Assembly: GCA_038528605.1 (NCBI GenBank)
Contig: JBCBEP010000002.1
Location: 1-64,000 of the forward strand
Length of the DNA: 64,000 bases
Reading direction: 5' to 3'
DNA from: Thermohalobaculum sp038528605
Lineage (GTDB): Bacteria; Pseudomonadota; Alphaproteobacteria; Rhodobacterales; Rhodobacteraceae
Part shown: in pieces, positions 17,032 to 24,895 of the stretch
Layout of the letters: each line of letters begins with the position of its first letter
Numbering within the stretch: the stretch's first letter is position 1
The notes under the pieces: generated by a model
Told to the model about the DNA's origin: nothing
Seen by the model: the letters and a program-made list of their open reading frames with translations, nothing else
The model's database searches: none
Program-made: the position numbers and the translations under genes

Positions 17032-17598
17032 ATGAATGCGCCGCACATGTCCCCCAGCCTCGGCCGCGACCTGCGCGCCCTCCGCGCCACGCGCGGGCTC
17101 ACGCTAGGGCATGTCGCGGGCACGCTTGGCCGCTCCATCGGCTGGCTCAGCCAGGTCGAGCGGGATCTCTCGCGGCCGAGCTTCGAGGATCTGCAGGCGC
17201 TGGCAAAGCTCTTCGGCGTACCCCTCTCCCTCTTCTTCGGCGCGGCCGACGCGCCGGCCCGTGAGGCGGGGCGCGTGGTCCGTGCCGCCGCGCGCCGCAC
17301 GATCGGCGAGCGGGACGGCGGGCTTTCCGAAAGCCTCCTCTCGCCCGACCTGACCGACAGCTTCGAGATGGTCCATTCCGTCTTCGCGCCCGGCGCCGAG
17401 CGGCTGACGCCCGTGACCCGGCCCACCCAGGAGGTGGCCTACATGGTCTCGGGCCGGCTTGATCTCTGGATCGCCGCCGAGAAATTCACCGTCGCCACGG
17501 GCGACAGCTTCCGCATCCGAGAAGAGCCCTTCCGATGGGCCAACCCCTACGAGGACCCGGCGGTCGTCGTCTGGGTGATCTCGCCACCCGTCTACTGA
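17032..17598 (+). CDS. XRE-family transcriptional regulator with cupin domain
   Basis: A 188-aa protein. An N-terminal helix-turn-helix of the XRE type spans about residues 8-62 (LRALRATRGLTLGHVAGTLGRSIGWLSQVERDLSRPS). A C-terminal cupin domain spans about 110-180 (EVAYMVSGRLDLWI, GDSFRI). Such proteins sense a small ligand in the cupin barrel and repress or activate neighbouring catabolic genes. The gene sits directly upstream of two flavoprotein dehydrogenase genes (15 bp gap) and downstream of a clear operator array, so it is likely the local regulator of methylamine-compound catabolism. Ligand unknown. Confidence 0.88.
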   Translation: MNAPHMSPSLGRDLRALRATRGLTLGHVAGTLGRSIGWLSQVERDLSRPSFEDLQALAKLFGVPLSLFFGAADAPAREAGRVVRAAARRTIGERDGGLSESLLSPDLTDSFEMVHSVFAPGAERLTPVTRPTQEVAYMVSGRLDLWIAAEKFTVATGDSFRIREEPFRWANPYEDPAVVVWVISPPVY

Positions 17599-17612
17599 CA
17601 GAGGAGAGCCCC

Positions 17613-20057
17613 ATGTCCGAGCTTCCCAGCACTGCACGCGTCGTGATCATCGGCGGTGGCGCCGTCGGCGTCTCGACGCTCTACCACCTGGCCCTCGAGG
17701 GCTGGACCGACTGCGTGCTGCTCGAGAAGAACGAGCTGACGGCGGGCTCCACCTGGCATGCCGCGGGCAACTGCCCGAACTTCTCCGCGTCCTGGGCGGT
17801 CATGAACATGCAGCGCTACGGCCTTGCGATGTATCGCGAGCTGGCCGAGCGCGTGGACTATCCGATGAATTACCACGTCACCGGCTCGCTGCGACTCGCC
17901 CACGGGCTCGAGCGCATGCGTGAGTTCGAGCATGTCTGCTCGCTCGGCCGCACCCAGGGCGTGCCGATGGAGATGATGACGGTGGAGGAGATGCAGGAGA
18001 AGCATCCCTTCATGGAGGGCCACGACCTTGCCGGCGGGCTCTGGGATCCGCTCGACGGCGATATCGACCCCGCGCAGCTCACCCAGGCGATGGCCAAGGG
18101 CGCGCGCGACCTCGGCGCCACGATCACCCGCTTCTGCCCCGCCACCGGCGTGCGCCGCGAGGGCCATGAATGGGTGGTGGAGACACCCAAGGGCGAGATC
18201 CGCTGCGAGAAGGTTGTGAATGCTGCCGGCTACTATGCGCAGCGCGTGGGCGAATGGTTCCGGCCCTATGGCGGGCGCCGCGTGCCGCTGGTGGTCATGT
18301 CCCACCAGTACTTCCTGACGGACGAGATCCCCGAGATCGAAGGCTGGACCAGGGAGCAGGGCCGCAAGCTCCCGATCATCCGCGACGTCGACATCTCCTA
18401 CTATCTCCGCCAGGACAAGGCGGGGCTGAACCTCGGGCCCTACGAGCGCAACTGCAAGGCGCACTGGCTGACGCCCGAGGACCCGATGCCGGATGACTTC
18501 AGCTTCCAGCTCTATCCGGACGATCTGGAGCGGCTCGAGTTCTACATCGAGGATGCACTCGCCCGGGTGCCGCTGCTCGGCTCCCAGGGTGTCGGCCGCG
18601 TCATCAACGGCCCCATTCCTTACGCGCCGGACGGCAACCCGATGATCGGCCCGATGCCGGGCGTGCGCGATGCCTACGAGGCGCACAGCTTCACCTTCGG
18701 CATCGCCCAGGGCGGCGGCGCGGGCAAGGTGGCGGCCGAGTGGATCGTCCACGGCCAGACCGAGTGGGACATGTGGGCCGTCGACCCGCGCCGCTACACG
18801 AAATACGCGGATGACGACTATGCCGTGGCCAAGGGCATGGAGATCTACGGCCACGAATACGCGATGCACTTCCCGCACCACGCCTGGCCGGCAGGGCGGG
18901 ACAAGAAGCACGGGCCGGTGCATGACCGCCTCGCCGCCGCCGGCGCGCAGTTCGGCGCCTATAACGGCTGGGAGCGGGCGAACTGGTTCGCCAAGCCGGG
19001 CGACGATACCTCCGAGGAGGCGACGCAGACCTGGAACCGCGAAGGCCCCTGGGAGCCGCGCATCCGCGAGGAATGCGAGGCGGTGCGCGACGATGTGGGC
19101 GTGATCGACATCTGCGGCTTCTCCCGCTTCCACCTCACGGGCGAAGGGGCGGCGGACTGGCTCCGCGGCCGCATCGCCGGGGGCCTCCCCAAGACCGGCC
19201 GTCTCAGCCTCGCCTATTTCCCGGACGAGCGCGGGCGGATCACCACCGAGATGTCGGTGGCGCGCAATGGCGAGGATGACTTCACGCTGATCACCGCCGC
19301 GGCCGCCCAATGGCACGATTTCGAGCTTCTCGAGCGACATCTCGCTCCCGGCCTCGCGCTTGAGGACCGGACCGAGGAGATGTCGACCATCCTCGTGACC
19401 GGACCGCGGAGCCGCGACCTCCTCGCGGGCGTGACCGACGGCGACCTCACCCTGCCCTGGCTCAGCCATCAGGCGGCAACCGTTGCGGGCTGCCCGGCGG
19501 TTCTCGCCCGTGTCAGCTTCGCGGGCGAGCTCGGTTGGGAGATCCATGCGAAGTTCAGCGAGATCCCCGTGATCTGGGATGCGGTCACGCAGGCGGGGGC
19601 GAAGCCCTTCGGTATGTACGCGCTCAACTCGCTCCGCATGGAGAAGGGCTACCGCGCGTGGAAGGGTGATCTCAGCACCGATTACACGCTGCTCGAGGGC
19701 GGGCTCGACCGGTTCATCCGCTTCAACAAGGAGCAGGACTTCCCGGGCCGCGCCGCCCTTCTGGCCGAGAAGCAGCGGGGCCCGTCGAAGCGGTTCGCCA
19801 CCATGCTGGTCGAGGCCAATGGCTGCGATGCGCCCTACATGTCGAATGTCTGGAAAGGCACGGATCGGGTGGGCGAGGTCACGTCCTCCGGCTGGGGCTA
19901 CCGGATCGAAAGCTCCATCGCCCTCGCGATGCTGACGCCGGAGGCCGCAACGCCGGGCACGGCCCTCGAAGTCGAAATCTATGGCGAGCGGCGCCCCGCC
20001 GTCGTGCAGGCTGACGGGCCCCTCTGGGACCCCGAAAACGCCCGCATCCGCGCCTGA
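17613..20057 (+). CDS. FAD-dependent dimethylglycine/sarcosine dehydrogenase-like protein with GcvT domain (paralog 1)
   Basis: An 814-aa protein. Residues about 8-400 form a DAO-type FAD domain with GGGAVG (14-19) and the covalent-flavin histidine H49 in TAGSTWHAAG. Residues about 430-805 form a GcvT-like folate-binding aminomethyltransferase domain. Members remove a methyl group from N-methylated glycines, passing the one-carbon unit to tetrahydrofolate. After the histidine this copy has NCPNFSASWAVMNMQRYG instead of the usual GLIAQLR, so its substrate pocket probably differs from that of its neighbour. Start ATG 17613 follows AGAGGAGAG. It is 12 bp upstream of paralog 2. The substrate (dimethylglycine, sarcosine or another betaine product) is not fixed by sequence. 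Confidence 0.85.
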   Translation: MSELPSTARVVIIGGGAVGVSTLYHLALEGWTDCVLLEKNELTAGSTWHAAGNCPNFSASWAVMNMQRYGLAMYRELAERVDYPMNYHVTGSLRLAHGLERMREFEHVCSLGRTQGVPMEMMTVEEMQEKHPFMEGHDLAGGLWDPLDGDIDPAQLTQAMAKGARDLGATITRFCPATGVRREGHEWVVETPKGEIRCEKVVNAAGYYAQRVGEWFRPYGGRRVPLVVMSHQYFLTDEIPEIEGWTREQGRKLPIIRDVDISYYLRQDKAGLNLGPYERNCKAHWLTPEDPMPDDFSFQLYPDDLERLEFYIEDALARVPLLGSQGVGRVINGPIPYAPDGNPMIGPMPGVRDAYEAHSFTFGIAQGGGAGKVAAEWIVHGQTEWDMWAVDPRRYTKYADDDYAVAKGMEIYGHEYAMHFPHHAWPAGRDKKHGPVHDRLAAAGAQFGAYNGWERANWFAKPGDDTSEEATQTWNREGPWEPRIREECEAVRDDVGVIDICGFSRFHLTGEGAADWLRGRIAGGLPKTGRLSLAYFPDERGRITTEMSVARNGEDDFTLITAAAAQWHDFELLERHLAPGLALEDRTEEMSTILVTGPRSRDLLAGVTDGDLTLPWLSHQAATVAGCPAVLARVSFAGELGWEIHAKFSEIPVIWDAVTQAGAKPFGMYALNSLRMEKGYRAWKGDLSTDYTLLEGGLDRFIRFNKEQDFPGRAALLAEKQRGPSKRFATMLVEANGCDAPYMSNVWKGTDRVGEVTSSGWGYRIESSIALAMLTPEAATPGTALEVEIYGERRPAVVQADGPLWDPENARIRA

Positions 20058-20069
20058 GGAGCGAGAGAC

Positions 20070-22514
20070 ATGGCACTCCCCCCGTCGAAGGCCCGCGTCG
20101 TCATCATGGGCGGCGGCGTGATCGGCTGCTCCGTCGCCTACCATCTCGCCAAGCAGGGCTGGCAGAATGTGGTGCTGCTGGAGCGTAAGCAGCTCACCTC
20201 CGGCACCACCTGGCACGCCGCGGGGCTGATCGCGCAGCTCCGCGCCACCGCGAACCTCACCAAGCTCGCCAAGTACAGCCAGGAGCTCTACGGCACGCTG
20301 GAGGAGGAGACGGGGGTCGCTACCGGCTTCCGCCGCTGCGGCTCCATCACCGTGGCGCTGACCGAGGCCCGCAAAGAGGAGATCTTCCGCCAGGCCTCCA
20401 TGGCCCGCGCCTTCGGGGTGGAGGTCGACCCGATCGGGCCGAACGAGATCCGCGCGCGCTACCCGCATCTCAACACTGAGGATGTGCTTGCCGGCGTCTG
20501 GCTGCCGCAGGACGGCCAGGGCGATCCCGCGAACATCGCCCTCGCGCTCGCCAAGGGTGCCCGGCAGAAAGGCGCCACCATTCTCGAGCGCACGGAAGTG
20601 ACCGGCGTGGTGAAGGACGGCAAGCGCGTCACCGGCGTGCACTGGGCGCAAGGCGGCGAGAGCGGCACCATCGAGGCCGAGCACGTGGTCAACTGCGGCG
20701 GCATGTGGGGCCACAGCCTCGGCCGCATGGCCGGCGTGAACGTGCCGCTGCAGGCCTGCGAGCACTTCTACATCGTCACGGAAGCCATTGAGGGGCTGAC
20801 CCAGCTCCCGGTACTCCGCGTGCCGGACGAATGCGCCTACTACAAGGAGGACGCTGGAAAGATGCTTCTCGGCGCCTTCGAGCCGAACGCCAAGCCCTGG
20901 GGCATGGACGGCATCCCGAAGGACTTCGAGTTCGACCAGCTGCCCGAGGACATGGACCATTTCGAGCCCATCCTAGAGAAGGCGGTCGAGCGCCTACCGA
21001 TGCTGGCGGAGGCGGGTATCCACACCTTCTTCAACGGCCCCGAGAGCTTCACGCCGGATGATTCGTATCACCTCGGCCTCGCCCCTGAGCTCGACAACTA
21101 CTGGGTGGCGGCCGGGTTCAACTCCATCGGCATCCAGAGCGCGGGCGGCGCGGGCATGGCGCTGGCGGCCTGGATGGATACGGGGGAGAAGCCCTTCGAT
21201 CTCGGTGATGTGGACATCTCACGGATGCAGCCCTTCCAGGGCAACAAGCACTACCTCTTCGAGCGCTCGAAAGAGACGCTGGGGCTTCTCTATGCCGACC
21301 ACTACCCCTACCGGCAGAAGGCCACGGCCCGCGGTGTCCGCCGCTCGCCGCTGCATGAGCACCTGAAGGCTCGCGGCGCAGTGTTCGGGGAGCTGGCCGG
21401 CTGGGAGCGCGCCAACTGGTTCGCCGAGCCGGGCCAGACGCCAGAATACGAATACGCCTGGGGCCGCCAGAACTGGTTCCCCAACGCGGCGGCCGAGCAC
21501 AGGGCGATCCGCGAGACGGCGGGGCTCTACGACATGTCGAGCTTCGGCAAGATCCGCGTTGAGGGGCAGGACGCCTGCAGCTTCATGAACCGGGTCTGCG
21601 GGGCGGAGATGGACGTGGCGGCCGGCCGCATCGTCTACACCCAGTTCCTGAACAGCACCGGCGGGATCGAGGCGGATGTGACCGTCACGCGCCTTTCCGA
21701 GACCGCTTATCTCGTCGTGACCCCTGCCGCCACGCGGCTTGCGGACCAGACCTGGATGCGCCGCCATCTGGGCGAGGACAATGTCGTCCTCAGCGATGTT
21801 ACCGCTTCGGAAGCGGTGATCGCCGTGATGGGGCCTGAGGCGCGGCGGCTGCTGGAGGCTGTCTCGCCGGCGGACTGGTCGAGCGAGGGCTTCGCGTTCG
21901 GCCAGGCCCGGGAGATCGAGCTCGGCCTCGGCCTCGCCCGCGCCCACCGTGTCTCCTATGTCGGCGAGCTCGGCTGGGAGATCTATGTGTCCGCCGACAT
22001 GGCGGGCCATGCCTTCGAGACGCTGATGGAGGCTGCCGCACCGCTCGGTGCACGCCTCTGCGGCCTCCACGTGATGGACAGCTGCCGCATCGAGAAGGCG
22101 TTCCGCCATTTCGGGCACGACATCACCTGCGAGGACCACGTGCTGGAAGCGGGCCTCGGCTTCGCGGTGAAGAAGGAGAAGCCCGGCTATATCGGCCGCG
22201 ACGCGGTGCTGCGAAAGCGGGACGAGGGGCTCTCGAAGCGGCTGCTGCAGTTCCGCCTCGAGGATGCGGAGCCGATGCTCTACCACAACGAGCCGATCAT
22301 CCGGGATGGCGCGGTCATCGGCTATCTGAGCTCCGGCGCCTACGGCCACCATCTCGGCGCGGCAATGGGCCTCGGCTATGTGCCGACGGCGGGGCAGAAG
22401 CCGGACGAGATCCTCGCCTCCACCTACGAGATCGAGGTTGCCGGCTCCCGCGTGCGCGCCACCGCATCGCTCAAGCCGATGTACGACCCCAAGGGCGAAC
22501 GCATGCGCGCCTGA
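20070..22514 (+). CDS. FAD-dependent dimethylglycine dehydrogenase-like protein with GcvT domain (paralog 2)
   Basis: Also 814 aa and with the same architecture as its upstream neighbour: FAD motif GGGVIG (14-19), flavinylated H49 in TSGTTWHAAGLIAQLRAT, and a C-terminal GcvT domain from about residue 430. The GLIAQLRATANLTKLAKYSQELY stretch is the common form in dimethylglycine and sarcosine dehydrogenases. It would oxidatively demethylate its substrate, with folate as one-carbon acceptor. A close operon partner of paralog 1, it may act on the product of that enzyme, giving two sequential demethylations. Expected electron acceptor is ETF. Confidence 0.87.
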   Translation: MALPPSKARVVIMGGGVIGCSVAYHLAKQGWQNVVLLERKQLTSGTTWHAAGLIAQLRATANLTKLAKYSQELYGTLEEETGVATGFRRCGSITVALTEARKEEIFRQASMARAFGVEVDPIGPNEIRARYPHLNTEDVLAGVWLPQDGQGDPANIALALAKGARQKGATILERTEVTGVVKDGKRVTGVHWAQGGESGTIEAEHVVNCGGMWGHSLGRMAGVNVPLQACEHFYIVTEAIEGLTQLPVLRVPDECAYYKEDAGKMLLGAFEPNAKPWGMDGIPKDFEFDQLPEDMDHFEPILEKAVERLPMLAEAGIHTFFNGPESFTPDDSYHLGLAPELDNYWVAAGFNSIGIQSAGGAGMALAAWMDTGEKPFDLGDVDISRMQPFQGNKHYLFERSKETLGLLYADHYPYRQKATARGVRRSPLHEHLKARGAVFGELAGWERANWFAEPGQTPEYEYAWGRQNWFPNAAAEHRAIRETAGLYDMSSFGKIRVEGQDACSFMNRVCGAEMDVAAGRIVYTQFLNSTGGIEADVTVTRLSETAYLVVTPAATRLADQTWMRRHLGEDNVVLSDVTASEAVIAVMGPEARRLLEAVSPADWSSEGFAFGQAREIELGLGLARAHRVSYVGELGWEIYVSADMAGHAFETLMEAAAPLGARLCGLHVMDSCRIEKAFRHFGHDITCEDHVLEAGLGFAVKKEKPGYIGRDAVLRKRDEGLSKRLLQFRLEDAEPMLYHNEPIIRDGAVIGYLSSGAYGHHLGAAMGLGYVPTAGQKPDEILASTYEIEVAGSRVRATASLKPMYDPKGERMRA

Positions 22515-22530
22515 TGCGTGAGTGAGTGAG

Positions 22531-22953
22531 ATGACCAAGACCGAACGCCTCGTCCGCCAGTTCCACGAGAGCTGGGACCTGCGGGACCCAGAACGCGGCG
22601 CCGCTGTAATCGCGGAGGACTGCCAGTTCGAGGACATCGCCCGCGGCGAACCCCAGGTCGGCCCGGATGGGTACCGGGCCGATTACCACCGCTGGCGCGA
22701 GGCCTTCCCCGATGGTGAGGTCAAGATCACCCGCGTGATCGTGGAGGGGGACTGGGCCGTGGTCGAGTTCATCAACCGCGGCACCCAAACCGGTACGCTC
22801 CGCTCCAGCCTAGGGGACTTCCCGCCGAGCGGCCGCTTCATGGAAGTGCGCTACTGCAGCGTCATGCGGGTGGCGAACGGGAAGGTTGTCGAGGGGCGGG
22901 ACTATTACGACAGCGCCTCCATCGCCCGCCAGCTCGGCCTCGTGAGCGGCTGA
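22531..22953 (+). CDS. SnoaL-like/NTF2-fold protein
   Basis: A 140-aa protein of the NTF2-like alpha+beta barrel fold. It has the N-terminal TERLVRQFHESWDLRDPERGAAVI helix, the FEDIA and DYHRWREAFPDGEVKI blocks and a C-terminal VRYCSVMRVANGKVVEGRDYYD strand pair. Such domains are found in polyketide cyclases, small isomerases and many uncharacterised proteins. It follows the dehydrogenase by 16 bp and is probably co-transcribed; a role in catabolism of N-methylated compounds is only inferred. ATG 22531 is chosen over in-frame GTG 22522. Confidence 0.8.
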   Translation: MTKTERLVRQFHESWDLRDPERGAAVIAEDCQFEDIARGEPQVGPDGYRADYHRWREAFPDGEVKITRVIVEGDWAVVEFINRGTQTGTLRSSLGDFPPSGRFMEVRYCSVMRVANGKVVEGRDYYDSASIARQLGLVSG

Positions 22954-23123
22954 GCTTTCGCCTTCCGGCGCTGTCCATCGTTCCGTCATCATCGCACGCT
23001 ACACGCGCATTCTTGTCGCTCTGCAGCAATTCCGGTATTTCCGGGGCGGGGATGCGGGAGGCTTGGGCTGGGGAGCCCGGGGCCCGCGCGCTTGGGGCGG
23101 CTTAGGGGCCAGCGAGGATGACC

Positions 23124-24083
23124 ATGTCGCCGCGGGACTATGTGCTGATCTCGCCTTGCCGGAACGAGGCCGCCTATATGCGGCGCACGCTCGACAGCGT
23201 GCTGGCGCAGTCCCTGCCGCCTGCGCGCTGGATCATCGTGGACGACGGCTCGACCGATGAGACGCCGGAGATCCTGGCGGATTATGCGGCACGCCACCCC
23301 TGCCTGCGCATCGTGAAGAAGCCCGATCGCGGCCATCGCGCCGTGGGGCCTGGCGTGGTGGAGGCCTTCTATGCGGGGCATGCCGCCATCGATGCCCCCT
23401 ACCCCTACCTTGCCAAGCTCGACCTCGATCTCGACCTGCCGCCCCGATACTTCGAGACGCTGATCGAGCGGATGGAGGCGGAGCCCCGCCTCGGCACCTG
23501 CTCGGGCAAGCCTTACATGCGCCTGCCCTCTGGCCGTCTCGTCAGCGAGAAATGCGGGGACGAGATGTCGGTCGGCATGACGAAGTTCTACCGGCGCGAA
23601 TGCTTCGACGCGATCGGTGGCTTCGTGCGCGGCGTGATGTGGGACGCGATCGACTGCCACAAGGCCCGGCAACTCGGCTGGATGGCGCGGAGCTGGGACG
23701 AGGAGGCGATCCGGTTCGAACATCTGCGCCCCATGGGCAGCTCGCAGCAGAGCATCCATGTGGGCCGGCGGCGCCATGGGGCGGGCCAGTGGTTCATGGG
23801 CTCCGACCCGCTCTACTACTTCGCCACCTGCGCCTTCCGCATGGCCCATCCGCCTTACGTGACCGGCGGGCTCTCCATGGCGCGCGGGTTCGTGGAAGCC
23901 TGGGCAGCGGGCGCGCCTCAGCACGATGATCCGGCACTCCGGACCTTCATCCGGCGCTATCAGCGCCATGCGCTGATCGCCGGCAAGCGGCGCGCCATCG
24001 ACGCGATCGACGCAGCGGGCGCCGAGCGCTGGCAGGCGGGCCAGTCCAAGGCCGCGCCGGCGGGGCGGGAGGCTGCGGCGTGA
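23124..24083 (+). CDS. Glycosyltransferase family 2
   Basis: A 319-aa GT-A enzyme. It has the N-terminal ISPCRNEAAYMRRTLDSVLAQ, nucleotide-binding IIVDDGSTDET, and an extended acidic DLDLDLP in the metal-binding DxD position. The remainder lacks clear transmembrane helices. It should transfer a sugar from a nucleotide donor during surface-glycan assembly. ATG 23124 is preferred over ATG 23118 because the GAGG ribosome-binding site at 23114-23117 would abut the earlier codon. It is the first gene of a five-gene cluster in which each gene overlaps the next by 4 nt. The 164-bp gap upstream presumably holds the promoter. Confidence 0.87.
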   Translation: MSPRDYVLISPCRNEAAYMRRTLDSVLAQSLPPARWIIVDDGSTDETPEILADYAARHPCLRIVKKPDRGHRAVGPGVVEAFYAGHAAIDAPYPYLAKLDLDLDLPPRYFETLIERMEAEPRLGTCSGKPYMRLPSGRLVSEKCGDEMSVGMTKFYRRECFDAIGGFVRGVMWDAIDCHKARQLGWMARSWDEEAIRFEHLRPMGSSQQSIHVGRRRHGAGQWFMGSDPLYYFATCAFRMAHPPYVTGGLSMARGFVEAWAAGAPQHDDPALRTFIRRYQRHALIAGKRRAIDAIDAAGAERWQAGQSKAAPAGREAAA

Positions 24084-24895
24084 ACCGGCCGCTGCCCGAG
24101 CTCGCCGCGGCGGCACCGGCGGATGCCTGGGCCTTCACGCTGCCCGGCACGGCGGCGCGCCTTACCGTCCGGCGGCGGGCGGCGCTGATGCAGGAGATCG
24201 CAGGGCGCCTCTCGCGGCGGCAGGGCTTTGCGCTCGCGACCCTGAACCTCGACCATCTCGTGAAGCTCCGGCACGACCCGGCCTTTGCCAAGGCCTATGC
24301 GGCGCAGGACCTGGTGACGGCGGACGGGAACCCGGTGGTCTGGCTCGCGGGCCTTGCGGGGGAGAAGGTCGAGCTCATCCCCGGCGCGGATCTCGTGGAC
24401 AGGCTGGCGGGGCTCGCAGCGGCGGAGGGCGCGCCGCTCGCCCTCATCGGCAGCACGGCGGAGACGCTAGCCGCCGCCGCCGCCCGGCTCGAGGCGGCGC
24501 ATCCGGGCCTGCGCATCGTGCTCACCCACGCCCCGTCGCCAAGTTTCGACCCGGAGGGTCAGGAAGCGGCCGGCGTAATCCGTCAGCTCGGCGCGAGCGG
24601 GGCGGCCCTCGCCATCCTGGCGCTCGGCGCGCCGAAGCAGGAGCGTTTCGCAGCGCGCGCGCGCAGCGCCCTGCCCCATTGCGGTTTCGCGAGCCTCGGC
24701 GCGGGGCTCGACTTCACGGCCGGCAGGCGGGCCCGCGCGCCGCGCCTCGTCCGGCGGCTGGCCCTGGAATGGCTGTGGCGGCTCCTCCAGGAACCCCGGC
24801 GCCTCGGCGCGCGGTACTGGGGCTGCGCCGCGCTCCTCCCGCGGCTCGCCCTCGCCGCCCTCGCGGCGCGGCGGAGCCGGGAGAACCGTGGATGA
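24080..24895 (+). CDS. WecG/TagA/CpsF-family glycosyltransferase
   Basis: A 271-aa protein of the WecG/TagA/CpsF family (GT26), starting at GTG in a GTGA overlap with the previous gene and preceded by GGGAGG. Diagnostic blocks are ATLNLDHLVKLRHD, VTADGNPVVWLA, ALIGSTAETL, ALGAPKQE and GLDFTAGRRARAPRLVRRLALEWLWRLLQEPRR. Family members transfer ManNAcA or related sugars onto lipid-linked intermediates at the inner membrane face. Its place supports a polyprenyl-linked glycan repeat unit. Donor sugar not predictable. Confidence 0.9.
   Translation: MNRPLPELAAAAPADAWAFTLPGTAARLTVRRRAALMQEIAGRLSRRQGFALATLNLDHLVKLRHDPAFAKAYAAQDLVTADGNPVVWLAGLAGEKVELIPGADLVDRLAGLAAAEGAPLALIGSTAETLAAAAARLEAAHPGLRIVLTHAPSPSFDPEGQEAAGVIRQLGASGAALAILALGAPKQERFAARARSALPHCGFASLGAGLDFTAGRRARAPRLVRRLALEWLWRLLQEPRRLGARYWGCAALLPRLALAALAARRSRENRG

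Noticed and set aside
17592..20960. A 1,122-codon open frame on the minus strand opposite the two flavoprotein genes
   Set aside because: The plus strand encodes clear FAD and GcvT motifs; the minus frame is His/Arg/Ala-rich with no domain, as expected opposite a high-G+C gene.
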